Assembly (NCBI GenBank): GCA_036927565.1
Contig: JAYESD010000009.1
Location: 157,006,929 to 157,070,928, forward strand
DNA length: 64,000 nucleotides
Source: Tuctoria greenei
Taxonomy: Eukaryota; Streptophyta; Magnoliopsida; Poales; Poaceae
Direction: 5' to 3'
Positions within the stretch are counted from its first letter, which is position 1. Every line of letters begins with the position of its first letter. The notes below the pieces were generated by a model, which did not search any database, had not been told where the DNA came from, and saw only the letters and a program-made list of their open reading frames with translations. Below, piece by piece: positions 45,604 through 55,857 of the stretch. The translations under genes and the position numbers were made by a program.

Positions 45604-48179
45604 CACATTATCCACATTTTGAGGTTGTTGTTGCTCTTCATTACTAGTGACAACGGGCTGAGAATGTTCAACTTTCTTAATAATTCCATTGTCAATTGAG
45701 AACTAATAACAGGTGTTGAATCTTCACAAATAGGCATTGAAGATTCAACAGCAGTACGTAATGAGAAATATGATTCTTGAATCATAGGAGTGGGTACATA
45801 AACCCGCTTCTTTTTAAGATTAATTTCTCATCTTAACATACTCCCCCTGATTATGGCATCCTCTAAAAGACGACATGCCTTGTTTCTACAAACTTAGTAT
45901 ATCATTCTGGACAATAGAAACAATATCTCTTACTCTTTTCTGCATAGCCAATAAAATGGCAACTTACTGTCTTAGGATCCAACTTACCAATATTTGGGTT
46001 AAACATTTTTGCCTCAGCGGGACAACCTCATATATGCATATAACTTAATGAGGGCTTACGTCCTGTTCACAACTCATACGGTGTTTTGGGCACCGACTTA
46101 GTAGGAACACGATTTAGCGCATGAATGACGGTTTTTAATGTCTCCATACATAAGCTAACCGGCAAATCTGATTGACTTAACATGGATCTAACCATATACA
46201 TTACCGTACGGTTGCGCCGTTCCGCTACTCCATTTTGCTGAGGCTCGCCCGGTGTGGAATATTGGGCGACTATGCCATTTTCCTGTAGGAACTGAGCAAA
46301 TAGTCTAGGAACTTGGCCATACGGGGTATGACGACCGTATTACTCACCACCACGATCGAATCTTACCACTTTGATCTTAATATTATGCTGATTTTCAACT
46401 TTTGCCGTAAATATCTTAAATTTATCCAATGCTACAGAGCGTTCTTTAATCGGATAAATATAGTCATAGCAAGAATAGTCATCCGTGAAGGTTATGAACG
46501 AATCAAAACCATCAACAGATACTACAGGAAATGGACCACAAATGTCCGTATAGATTAATTCCAAAATTCACGCACTGCGTATGGCACCTTTTTTAATTTT
46601 TTTTAACAAAAAATCCCTTAATGCAGTCTATGCATTCTTCTGAATCCGAAAAATCCAAATGAGGAAGAATTGATTGTAAAATCAATTGTTCAATTCTCCC
46701 CCTCAAAATATGGCCCGAGCGACAATGCCATAATTTCGAAGATATTTCGAAATCAATTCTCTTACGCCTACCCTGATGTGAGTAAAACTGAAAGTCGCTT
46801 ACAACATTAACATCATCATGCATAGATAATAAGTATAGCATGCCTTGTCTTATGTCAACACCAACAATCTTATTATCATACTTAATTACACATCTGTCTT
46901 TGCCAAACTGGCAAATATAACCATCATCATCTAAGCATGATACTGAGATGAGATTTCTACTTAAAGAGGGTACATATAATACATCCTGAAATATAAGTAC
47001 AAAGCCATTTCTTAATAGTAATGGATAATCTCCAATGGCTTTCACTTCAGCTTCATGGCCATCAACAACTTTAATGGTCATTTCCCCTCTTTCTAGGGTC
47101 CTCCTCATATTTAACCCCTGCAACGAATTGCAAACGGGCACAGTGGCACCTGAGTCAATCCACCAAGAAGATGGGGTATAATCTAAAAGCAGGTATTCAT
47201 CAACAAAGATCATAAAATCATTATCATTTTTACAACACCATTTAAGGAAGCCTACGCAATTCTTCTGATGTTGACCTTTGTCTAAACAAAAGCGATATTG
47301 ATCTTTATCCACTTTCACATCCTTATTGTAAGGATGACTTTGTAGAAACTTACCCTTATCTTTATTATGGTGAGAAGAACCATGATACTTAAAAGATTGC
47401 TTAAAATAATAATTCTTCTTAGCCTTACCTTTTCCCTTCACATAATTAATAGCATCATAACCGTGAAGGGACTTAATCCTCTCTTCCTCCTGAACACACA
47501 TAGCCATGAGTTTTGCTATGTTCCACGGTTCAGGTTGATAGTTGTAGTTGATGACAAAAGTCTCAAATTCCTTAGTAAGTGAGGCAATGATGAGATGCAC
47601 AATGAACTCATCTTTAATCCCCAAATCCATAGGCTTAAGCTTTGCAGCCATATTTTTCATCCTTAAGATGTGCTCACGCACACCACCTCCATGATACTTT
47701 TCAGTAACAAGTCTCTTTATAAGAGTGCTTGCAGTGGTCTTAAAAGAACCAGTAAACTGATCCTCTATCATTTGGAGGTATTCAACAGCAGTTTCGCATT
47801 CAGGGATTGCTCCCCTAATGGCCTCAGTGATGGTGCCCTTAATTACCATCAAACATTTCCTGTTTGATTTCTTCCACTTATAACAATCAATGTCATAAGC
47901 CAATAACTCAGTAGTATATTCATTTGTCCTCACAGCAAAGGTTTCCTCAGTTTCATCAGTATCTCTTATTGGTTCAACTGATGCAACCGGATATGGAGTA
48001 GTAAAAGCCAAGTCTATCCGTGAGACTGCTAAAACAATCTCCAACTTCTCTCGCCACCTCTCATAATTGCTTCCATTGAGTGAATCAATAGAAGCGATGA
48101 AACTCAGTGTTGAATTCACATTGGAGGAACCTTCATTATCAAAAGACAAAATCAAGAAGAATGCATATATGTTAACCAA
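45604..48179 (-). pseudogene. Copia A gag, protease and integrase part
   Basis: Gag starts at 48179 and is open to 46593 (528 codons). The nucleocapsid knuckle is degenerate: YRFCLDKGQHQKNC has Tyr for the first Cys. The protease follows with WWIDSGATVPVC, then the integrase zinc module (LWHCRSGHI...CIDCIKG). The integrase core resumes at 46564 in another register (ELIYTDICGPF, FTDDYSCYDYI, PQQNGVAERRNRT) and reads into the RT linker until the B insertion at 45604, with several stops. The gag frame is the longest surviving open frame of the element. The five bases 45604-45608 (cacat) are the target duplication of B. Confidence 0.88.
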
Positions 48180-48210
48180 AACTCAACATTTGAGAATATC
48201 TGAATATCAA

Positions 48211-48573
48211 CATAGTTATTTATCTTTCACTTTGGTTACTCGACCAAATTACTATGTTCTTAGAAAAGAATGTCATTAATGCCTTTCGCTTTGGTTACTC
48301 GGCCAATAATGACATCAAAATTCAATATTGAAGAACAGCTGAAATACATAGTAATTTATCTTTCATTTTGGTTACTCGACCAAATTACTATGCACTTAGA
48401 AAGAAAAATATCATTAATGTTTTTCGCTTTGGTTACTCAGTAAATAATGATATTAATATAACTTAAAAATATGACAATTCTATTTTTCACTTTGGTTACT
48501 CAATAGAATTCCATGCAACTTAAATTGATATAGCAATTTATCTTTTGCTTTGGTTACTCGACCAAATTGCTAT
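48211..48573 (-). other. Array of six covarying hairpins in the Copia A 5' leader
   Basis: Six inverted repeats lie between the gag start and the primer-binding site: 48211-48256, 48270-48315, 48347-48392, 48407-48454, 48476-48510 and 48530-48573. The arms (plus strand) are CATAGTTATTT/AAATTACTATG, ATGTCATTA/TAATGACAT, CATAGTAATTT/AAATTACTATG, AATATCATTA/TAATGATATT, AATTCTAT/ATAGAATT and ATAGCAATTT/AAATTGCTAT. All but the first are perfect. Every loop holds the core TTTGGTTACTC, usually inside ATCTTTCACTTTGGTTACTC. Units 1-2 and 3-4 are an older tandem duplication of about 137 bp. Hairpin 6 differs from hairpin 3 by a paired T-A to C-G change, and hairpin 4 from hairpin 2 by a paired G-C to A-T change. 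Constant loop with compensating stems argues for a selected RNA (or cruciform DNA) structure. Its role is unknown; packaging, dimerisation or translation control are candidates. Confidence 0.8.
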
Positions 48574-48632
48574 GACAATATAAACTTAATTAACAGTGGA
48601 AGCTTAATTAAACAAGCAAACTTAATAGTATA

Positions 48633-48972
48633 GTCTGGACTAGTCCGCACATGGACGGACTAGTCCGGTCCATACCGGACAAGTCTCGTCCCATAAAAAA
48701 CATTTGATCTGTTCTCTATTGGACTTTTCGAGTTTGGTCCGTACTATTCCGGACTAGTCCGGCCAACCCTGGAAAACTTTCATATAAAAAAAACAGAAAA
48801 TGTCGAAATACCCAAAAGAGAATCTTAATCTTACCATGTTACCAAATTAACTTAATTTTCACAATGGATTTCAATCCAAATTTCTTAATTGGTTTTCAAT
48901 CAGATGAACACGTCAAAATGCCCTGATCCGAAAAACTTAACCACTTTATTGTGGCACACCGGACTAGTCTGG
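48633..48972 (-). repeat. GGACTAGTCC palindromes in the Copia A leader
   Basis: Copies and near-copies of the palindrome GGACTAGTCC occur at 48633-48770 (for example cggactagtccggtcc and ttccggactagtccggcc) and again near 48958. They sit between the hairpin array and the primer-binding site. The same motif occurs in the LTRs of this element and in Copia E. The rest of 48574-49038 is AT-rich leader with no frame of interest. Confidence 0.8.
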
Positions 48973-49038
48973 ACCTTCAAAACTTTCAGAGAAAGACTTC
49001 GATCAAAACTCAATTCAAAATGATTAGTGGTCTAAACG

Positions 49039-49050
49039 GCTCTGATACCA
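49039..49050 (-). other. Copia A primer-binding site
   Basis: On the minus strand the sequence is TGGTATCAGAGC, the usual plant Copia site matching initiator Met tRNA, one base inside the 5' LTR. Confidence 0.9.
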
Positions 49051-49051
49051 T

Positions 49052-49645
49052 TGTTAGAAATCATAAGGGAACCCAAAGATCAAATAGCCACTAAATTATC
49101 TCGAATCACATGAAGAAAACTGAATACAACATGAACATCAAGTGCTATCTTTCAAGTAGCACAAGAACACTTCTAATACCTTCTCCTCCATCTTTGTTGT
49201 TCCTTGACGATGCGGTCATCGAGCCAATCAAGGCGAGGCGCAAGAAGAACGACAACGAGAGGCGTTTTCCATTGTTCTTCTCTTGGTATGTTGATCGGAT
49301 TCTGAGTAGGTTAGAGTGTTTAAGTGTGTGTGAGTGTATGCCTTAAGCATTCCTTGATCATACACTTGACCATCTTCTTATAGTTGACCAAGAGACACAA
49401 GAGGGGGCCTCACACCCTAAGAAATCATTGAGTCTCCCGATCAGAGAATCAAAATTCGGTAGATTGTGTCCTTTTAATCAGAACAAATATCAATTTCGAG
49501 TTCAAACTGACAGTTACTGAAATTATCGAACTAGTCCGTATAAGGTCCAGACTAGTCAAATATCCTTATTGAACAATATCAGACTAGTCCGGTTATTCTT
49601 ACTAGACAGCAACCGAACTTGTCCGGTCTGTCAGTACTTCCAACA
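49052..49645 (-). repeat. Copia A 5' LTR
   Basis: It begins tgttagaaatca and ends tacttccaaca on the plus strand, matching 6947-7552 with many substitutions and small indels. The GGACTAGTCC palindromes are more decayed in this copy. Confidence 0.92.
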
Positions 49646-49821
49646 TACCGTCTCGAGTCATACATTGACAGACACGTGTAAAATTAAACTCGGATCGTAT
49701 CTGAATCGAGCCGTAGACACGTCATGCCAGCATGATCTGATCCGTGCTTAATCCAAATCGTGCCGAGCTTAGACTTTCCCGTCCGGGCCTGACACGGTCC
49801 ATTGCCCATTAGCCACCTATA

Positions 49822-50134
49822 ATTCGAACGGGTTCATTTGTGCTCGCTTGGTTTCGTCTCTGCCGTCGCCGCACGAGAACAGAAGGACGAGAAAAAGGCG
49901 TTCCACCCAAACGGAAACGGCCGAACCAATCTTGTCGTGCCGCCGGCTCGGCTCGACAGGCGGTTTGCTCCAAACGAAACGGCACAGTGTGACACGCCTC
50001 AGACCTCACTGGCCCAGCAGCTCCCCCCGCACCAGCCTACTCCGCCGACCCGACCGCCGCCGCATTCCCAGCTGCCCGCCGCCGAACGAAGCTAGAACAG
50101 CGCGCGGAGGGTGCAGTACCGCCCAGCCGCAGTC
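49822..50134 (+). promoter_or_regulatory. Upstream region of the GT31 gene (right half of the split divergent promoter)
   Basis: It matches 3023-3313 of unit 1, including gcgttccacccaaacgg and gtttgctccaaacgaaacgg. Before the transposon insertions it was joined to 6346-6668. No canonical TATA box is visible; the GC-rich stretch next to the ATG suggests a TATA-less start. Confidence 0.65.
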
Positions 50135-53100
50135 ATGCCCAGCTCGCCCAAGGTCTTCTACTCCACCGCCACCGCCTCCTCGCGCCGCTCGGGGGCGCTC
50201 CGCCGGCTCTTCTCCACGCCGGCCTTCTCCGCCGCCTGCCTCCTCTTCGGCCTCGCCGGGTCCCTCGCCGCCGCGATCGTCGCCCTCTCCCCTGCCGCGC
50301 CGTCCCGGTCGCGCTGCCCGGACTCGTCGCGCCCGCTCTCCGTCTCCGTCGCGTGGGACAGGAGGCCCGGGGATGGCGCGGGGGAGGCCCAGCTCCCGGC
50401 CTCGCTTGCCACCGGATCGCGCGGGAGGCACAAGGTCATGGCCTTCGTCGGGATCTTCACCGGGTTCGGCTCCATCGGCCGGCGCCGTGCGCTGCGGCGC
50501 ACGTGGCTCCCATCGGATCGGCAGGGTCTGCTTCGGTTAGTCGCTCGTATCACGGCTCGCTAGCTCATTCTCCCGTGTATTGGTCGAGATCTAGTTGTAG
50601 TTTCAGAGTTGGACTGTTGATGCCGTTTGTTACTGCTACTCGTTAGTAATTTGGTGAGATTTGTTGTGCTGTTATACTTGCTTGTGTGGGAGTTTATTAT
50701 TTGGTGATTTCCATGTAGCCATTGGTCTTATGTAGATGCAACATGATAAAGTCAAATATTCTGCTGCTGGCAATCACCTTTCATACATACAAAAGGAAAT
50801 GACCAATGATCTAAATATAAGAACGCTTGACTACCATTTTTTTTTATCAAAAAGCATCATTACCTTGTTTTTTCATTATTGTTTTTTACCTTGATGATAA
50901 CATTATAAAATTCCCTTAAAATGGTTGCCTTTCTCCGTTCTCTGCATTGTAGATTGGAGGAAGCCACTGGTCTGGCATTCAGGTTTGTGATTGGGAAAAG
51001 CAATTCCAAGAATAAGATGGCTGTTCTTGAAAGAGAGGTTGAAGAGTACGATGATTTTATGCTTTTGGATCTTCATGAGGAGTATAGCAGGCTCCCATAC
51101 AAAACGTAAAGAAAAGATCCATTTCCTTACTGTTATGTTCTTTCTTTTCCAGGACACTGATTTTGTCTTATGTTTTAGGTTAGCTTTCTTTAAGGCTGCC
51201 TATGCATTGTTTGATTCGGATTTCTATGTCAAAGCTGATGATGACATTTACTTGAGACCAGGTGAACATCAATAGCCAATATCTCATGATTAATAGTCAT
51301 CCTTTATGTTTGAAAGTCTGAAGCTTTACTTTGCCGATTCCTCTTTGCACAGATAGACTTTCCTTGCTTTTGGCTAAGGAGCGGTCACATCCACAAACGT
51401 ACATTGGTTGTATGAAGAAGGGGCCTGTTTTTACTGATCCCAAGTTGAAATGGTTAGTTTTATCATGTAGTTTGAGCCTGTTAAAACTTGAAAATCGAGA
51501 TGGATGTCTACTTAACAAAAGAAACGTCCACGGTATCATGCTAACTTTTTGGGTAATGTCCTTGAAGCTTATTTGACCAAAATGTGAAAATATCGTGTAT
51601 TTTTTCAGCTTAAGTGATGCTGGTGACAGTTTTCCTTCTGATCATTACATTGTTGCATGTGAAAAATGTTCATTTCATTTTTCTTGTAGTCATCCATCCC
51701 CATTACTTCAAGATGGTCTATAGTTCAAGGAAGTTCATCTTGCTATCTGAATTAATGAAATACTATGTTAGCATATGTCAATGCACAGCAGAAGGATAAC
51801 TTTCTTATTTGGCTCTTAACGTAGTCAAGGAACGATTTTCTTATATTAAACCGAAGGACGACTGGCTTAGCCTACTGGGGCTACATAGGCAAGCTGTGCA
51901 AATGGTCAAATATGGTTCGAATGAAACCAGCCAAAATGGCCAAACACGGCTGTGAAGACTGGCTGGGTAGCCTATTGGAGCTACGTATGCAAGCTGTGTA
52001 ACCAACCAATTGACCATACTAACAGAGTATTGATGTAGTTATAGAAACTTACATTATATCATTTGGGACTGTAAACTTGCAATTTAGCTTGAGCATAACT
52101 CTAAACTTTCGTTGTTGAATTTCATTTTTTATTTTAGTCGGATGGCTCCACATCCATTTCAAAAGTTGTTGAATTTGATGGATTCAGTTTTATTTGTTAT
52201 GTCTGTCAATCCGTATAGGATGGTTTGTAACAATGAGGAACCGACAAGAAATCAACTTCATCTTGCCATATTGCTGTTTCCAATCCATTTTAGATCTCTC
52301 ACCTGTCCCTGCTACTCCTATACCTATTGCAGCCACACCTTGCCATTATACCACTCTCAAGGTCATGGCTACAGGCTTGCTGGACTGCTGTCCACAACAC
52401 TAGCACCATTGGCAAAATTGGTAGGTTGTAGTGTAAAGTAGTATTAAAATGCCAGCATGGTATAATACAGTAGGAAATTCATTCATGTCCATAGGTTCTG
52501 GCGATCTCATTATCAAAAAGGACAGACCCAGTGTGGAAACTCCCACGCGAGGTGGGGTCTGGGGAAGGATTATATCTTACCCCCGCAATGTGCAGTGTAG
52601 AGAGACGGCGTCGAACCCAGGACCTCTTGGCACCAGTGGGATGACTTCACCACTGCGCCAGGCCTGTCCTTCAATCTCATCATCAAAAAATGTGATTTAA
52701 TATGTTTTAACTTCTACAAAAGACAGAATAATTCATATATGTTGCACAGAGTTATGTAGGCATACAGAAAGTCCTTTTCAAGTTCATCTTTGGTATCAAG
52801 ATTAAGAAATCAATGGTGGCACTTTTTAGGGCTTAGTGCAATCTGCTCTATGTTTTGTTTGAATTTACTAATGCTTTGCATGACGGAAAAATTCTGCCAA
52901 CCTCACTAGTTATGTTGACTCTCTTGAGAGAATGCAGGTATGAGCCACAATCCTTCTTACTCGGATCAGAATACTTCCTTCATGCATACGGGCCTATTTA
53001 TGCTTTGTCAGCTGATGTGGTTGCAAGCTTGGTTGCCTTGAGAAACAACAGGTGGGTTGCAGTGATGCCTACTTCCTTCTGGCACTGCTATTGTGAAACA

Positions 53101-54373
53101 CAATCTCGACTTCGTTGCAAGTGACTCTACATATGCACATGTTTATAATATGGTGGTTTCATCTTTGCCTGCCTATTACTACCACTAGTCATTCTAACCG
53201 ATGTGCCGTCTTTTACTGTGCGACCTTATATAACATGGAAACTGTTCCTCATGATTGCTAGGAAATTGTGCTTTTTTACATGACAAGTACTTACAGCTTA
53301 CTCCATTATTTACTGGCAGTGTGAAATTAAGAAACAGATCTCGGTGGCAAAGATTCTTTGAGCAGGATTGAATACTTTAACAGTTGAGATCTGATTATCG
53401 CATGATGAAAGATTGCAGTACATCATTAAGTTATTTGAAGCTTAGGCTGCTAGTTTATAACAGAAACAACATGAACTCACATTTCTTTTATGTATAAATC
53501 AGTGTTATAGATTTTTGTCCCATTTTTTCTTTCCTATTTCTGGTCAAGTTGACATATGGAGTTGAGTGTTACTGAAATACTGAGGAATAATAAGGAAATT
53601 GACAAATATGAATGTCAGAACATATTTTGAGCCTTAGTTTCTCACATAGTAGCATTATTTGTTTATTACATGCATTTGGCCAATGTTGAACCTTTGTTTG
53701 AGTCATGTACTGTTATTTACTAGATTTTGGCATATGTTTTTGTCCAGTTTCCGAATGTTCAACAACGAGGATGTTACTATTGGATCCTGGATGCTCGCCA
53801 TGAACGTCAACCATGAGAACACACATGCACTTTGTGAACCTGACTGCACGGATTCCTCAATTGCTGTTTGGGATATTCCAAAATGCTCAGGTTACTACAT
53901 TTCCTCAATTCTTAGAGCTACGAGAGTTTTCTTTTGCAAAATATGGATCTCAGTATAAAGACATTCTCTTGGCTCCCTGAGCATTTGAACAACATGATTA
54001 TTTATGCACTGTACAATTTTTGGTTTATTTCAACTGCAACGCAGTGAAGACCAAGTATCAGTAACAACAATTGCAGAACTAAGGTTCTAGAGGTGCCAGT
54101 ATTAGCGTTTATTTTTTGGAGGCAGTATTAGTTAAATTTTGAGGGGTGTTTTAACCATTTCCTGGTAAACATTTACCTGCGTAAAACCTATACATTTCAA
54201 GTGTTACGTAGGCAAATGCTTAAACTCATCAAACCAAGCTAGGCATGCTAACAGGTGTCCAAATCTGTCATCCAGGTCTATGCCATCCAGAGGTAAAGAT
54301 GCTAGAGCTTCATCAAAGAAAAAAATGCACAGGTGGCCCGACCGAGGCAGCTGAGGTGTCTGAGGACCGATGA
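50135..54373 (+). CDS. Beta-1,3-galactosyltransferase, GT31 family (B3GALT12/13/14-like)
   Basis: Seven exons with GT/AG borders (50135-50535, 50953-51105, 51179-51261, 51353-51452, 52938-53051, 53748-53890, 54276-54373) give 363 residues. It is a type II Golgi membrane protein: a short basic cytosolic tail, a signal anchor at about residues 30-50 (AFSAACLLFGLAGSLAAAIV), a stem, then the GT31 domain. Visible motifs are GRHKVMAFVGIFTGFGSIGR and RRALRRTW, the DxD metal-binding site VKADDDIYLRPD, KKGPVFTDPKLKW, YFLHAYGPIYALSADVV and the acidic NEDVTIGSWMLAM. The C-terminal cysteines (CEPDC, IPKCSG) fit the Arabidopsis B3GALT12-14 clade. The expected reaction is transfer of galactose from UDP-galactose in beta-1,3 linkage to a glycan; the acceptor is not predictable. 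The frame is intact across all junctions. The neighbour on its 5' side was the membrane-protein gene, now 43 kb away. Intron 4 contains a SINE. Confidence 0.93.
52520..52673 (-). mobile_element. tRNA-derived SINE in intron 4 of the GT31 gene
   Basis: On the minus strand an A box TGGCGCAGTGG (52650-52660) and a B box GGTTCGACGCC (52607-52617) are spaced as in a tRNA promoter. It is flanked by direct repeats atctcattatcaaaaa (52504-52519) and atctcatcatcaaaaa (52674-52689), 15 of 16 identical, a typical LINE-mediated target duplication. It has no coding capacity. Confidence 0.88.
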
Positions 54374-55613
54374 GGACATGGACTGTGGATCAAGTGACGT
54401 GATGGCGAAATAGTTGACCTCTGCGCCTTCTCAATTACTAGGTTTTGGAGTATGCAATGATTCATCTGTTGCAATCATGGCGGGTCCACCATTCAGTATC
54501 CCAATACATCGGCGTGGTTCAGGCGTCGTAACTCGTAACCTACCATTCTAGCACAGCATTCTTGTTGGCTTCTCGCTGTGCTGTCATTTGCAATGCTGGG
54601 GGTCATCTCGTACCGAAAGAAATTTTGTTGTACAGAATAGAATGCATTACCTGTTGACACAAAATCCAAATTCATGCTCGTGGGAGACTTCCGCAATGTT
54701 AGAACATATGCACCAGCAACATTTAAAGCATACTCACATTCAGTTTATTTTTTGAACTAAATATGACAATCTTTTGAGAAAGGAAGTATTATATTTTCTA
54801 AATCATATTCTATATTCTATACTTTCGGGATGGTCTTGTGCCCTTTATAATTCACGCTTCTGAAAGCAGTGGTAGTGGTGGTGGTCGGGAAGCGTTTTTC
54901 TCTATCTTTGATCGGACAAACATTAATTGCGACCCCTTGCGATTTGAAGGATGGGTTTTCGGATCTAGATTCCAGCGGTCCATAATTATTGGGCCTGCTT
55001 GCATCAGCAAGTTGCAAGCGTTTTCCTTCGAGTGTCAAAGCTGATTTTTAGGTTGCAGTTCAGATTCAACGTCTACATGGCTGTCTGAGTTCTAGAAGGT
55101 TTGGTACTCAGTAACAGTATATCCATCCACAGATGCCTCAAGCTTCTCTTTTCATTTCCCCCTGTTATTATGGTTTTTTATTGTCAAGAGCTGAAAGTTT
55201 TCTTCTACTACCACACTATATAATACTGATCATGATTGACCTTTGCTGACGGTTCGTTGGAGCTTTCTGCTAGGGCTTTTTTCGGACAGCACTCCAAAAC
55301 GACTGACGCGTGACATGATAGTCTGAGACAGGATCACCGTCAGACTGTGATTTCTGGGGAAGCTTTTCCCAAAGCTCCGACCACATGCCCCGCACAGGCC
55401 GAACCAAAGTTTCTTTTAGTAAATCCACATGAGACATGTACCGTTGATTTGTGATAAAACCAACCAAGGACGAGATCGCTAGTACATGGATACTATATTT
55501 GTTCGACAGCATGTTGTTGCCGTCATTGCTTTCTTCTTCAGCAACGTCGTAAAAAAACACCTCGAATCAATAACCCAACCAACAACACCGGCTTTTTCCT
55601 CCCCTCTGTTTAA
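54374..55613. other. Intergenic: GT31 3' flank
   Basis: This includes the 3' UTR of the galactosyltransferase and an unassigned stretch. A 96-codon minus-strand frame at 55270-55560 shows no motif and no homolog I recognise. No repeat or RNA gene is seen. Confidence 0.5.
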
Positions 55614-55723
55614 TACTCCACCCGTTCTCAAACTCAAATTCATACTGGTAAGATAACAAATCTAATTCAAAATTGAATTAAAAGTGTTGTCTTCACGACA
55701 ACAGTTTAAGAACAGAGAGAATA
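55614..55723. mobile_element. Stowaway-like MITE
   Basis: It begins tactccacccgttctcaaact and its end, read on the other strand, is tattctctctgttcttaaac. These are imperfect terminal inverted repeats bounded by TA. About 110 bp, noncoding, just past the 3' end of the GDSL gene. Confidence 0.75.
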
Positions 55724-55857
55724 CATATTCATTCATTATCCGTAGATCATTAGTCCCCGTAATAGCATATAAAAAATAACTAATTAGTCCGTCCCCTTTT
55801 CCTTCCTTTACTGCTTGCTTAGCTTAGCTTAGCTTTAGCTGTGGAGGGAGGATAGGA

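Larger units (their letters stand above)
6947..49645 (-). mobile_element. Copia A, Tork-like LTR retrotransposon (outermost of the nest)
   Basis: LTRs are 6947-7552 (3') and 49052-49645 (5'), both TG...CA, with TSD taccc/taccg. The primer-binding site complementary to initiator Met tRNA lies at 39-50 of 49000. The minus-strand coding order after removing Gypsy B (9405-45603) is gag, protease, integrase, reverse transcriptase, RNase H, the Copia order. The two LTRs are visibly more diverged, with indels, than those of the elements nested inside, which agrees with A being oldest. The Tork-type assignment rests on the reverse-transcriptase style (MDVKTAFLNGDL, YVDDILLA) and is inference. All coding parts contain stops or frameshifts. 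Confidence 0.92.
6669..49821. mobile_element. hAT-like non-autonomous element, split by Copia A
   Basis: The left part is 6669-6946 and the right part is 49646-49821, about 454 bp without the Copia. The 8-bp flanks attcaaac (6661-6668) and attcgaac (49822-49829) match at 7 of 8 positions, as expected for a hAT target duplication with one CpG-type change. The ends form imperfect inverted repeats: TATAGCTTGCTAATTGGG at the left, and TATAGGTGGCTAATGGG reading in from the right. The body is rich in gcacga and gcccg words. There is no coding capacity. Unit 1 of the tandem duplication lacks it, so it inserted after or outside that copy. A second copy of the family begins at 63914. Confidence 0.7.

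Noticed and set aside
50006..50431. Arg-rich frame antisense to GT31 exon 1
   Set aside because: A GC-rich shadow of a well-supported coding exon.
55270..55560. 96-codon minus-strand frame
   Set aside because: No recognisable domain, no TATA or splice support. Could be a gene relic but cannot be supported.
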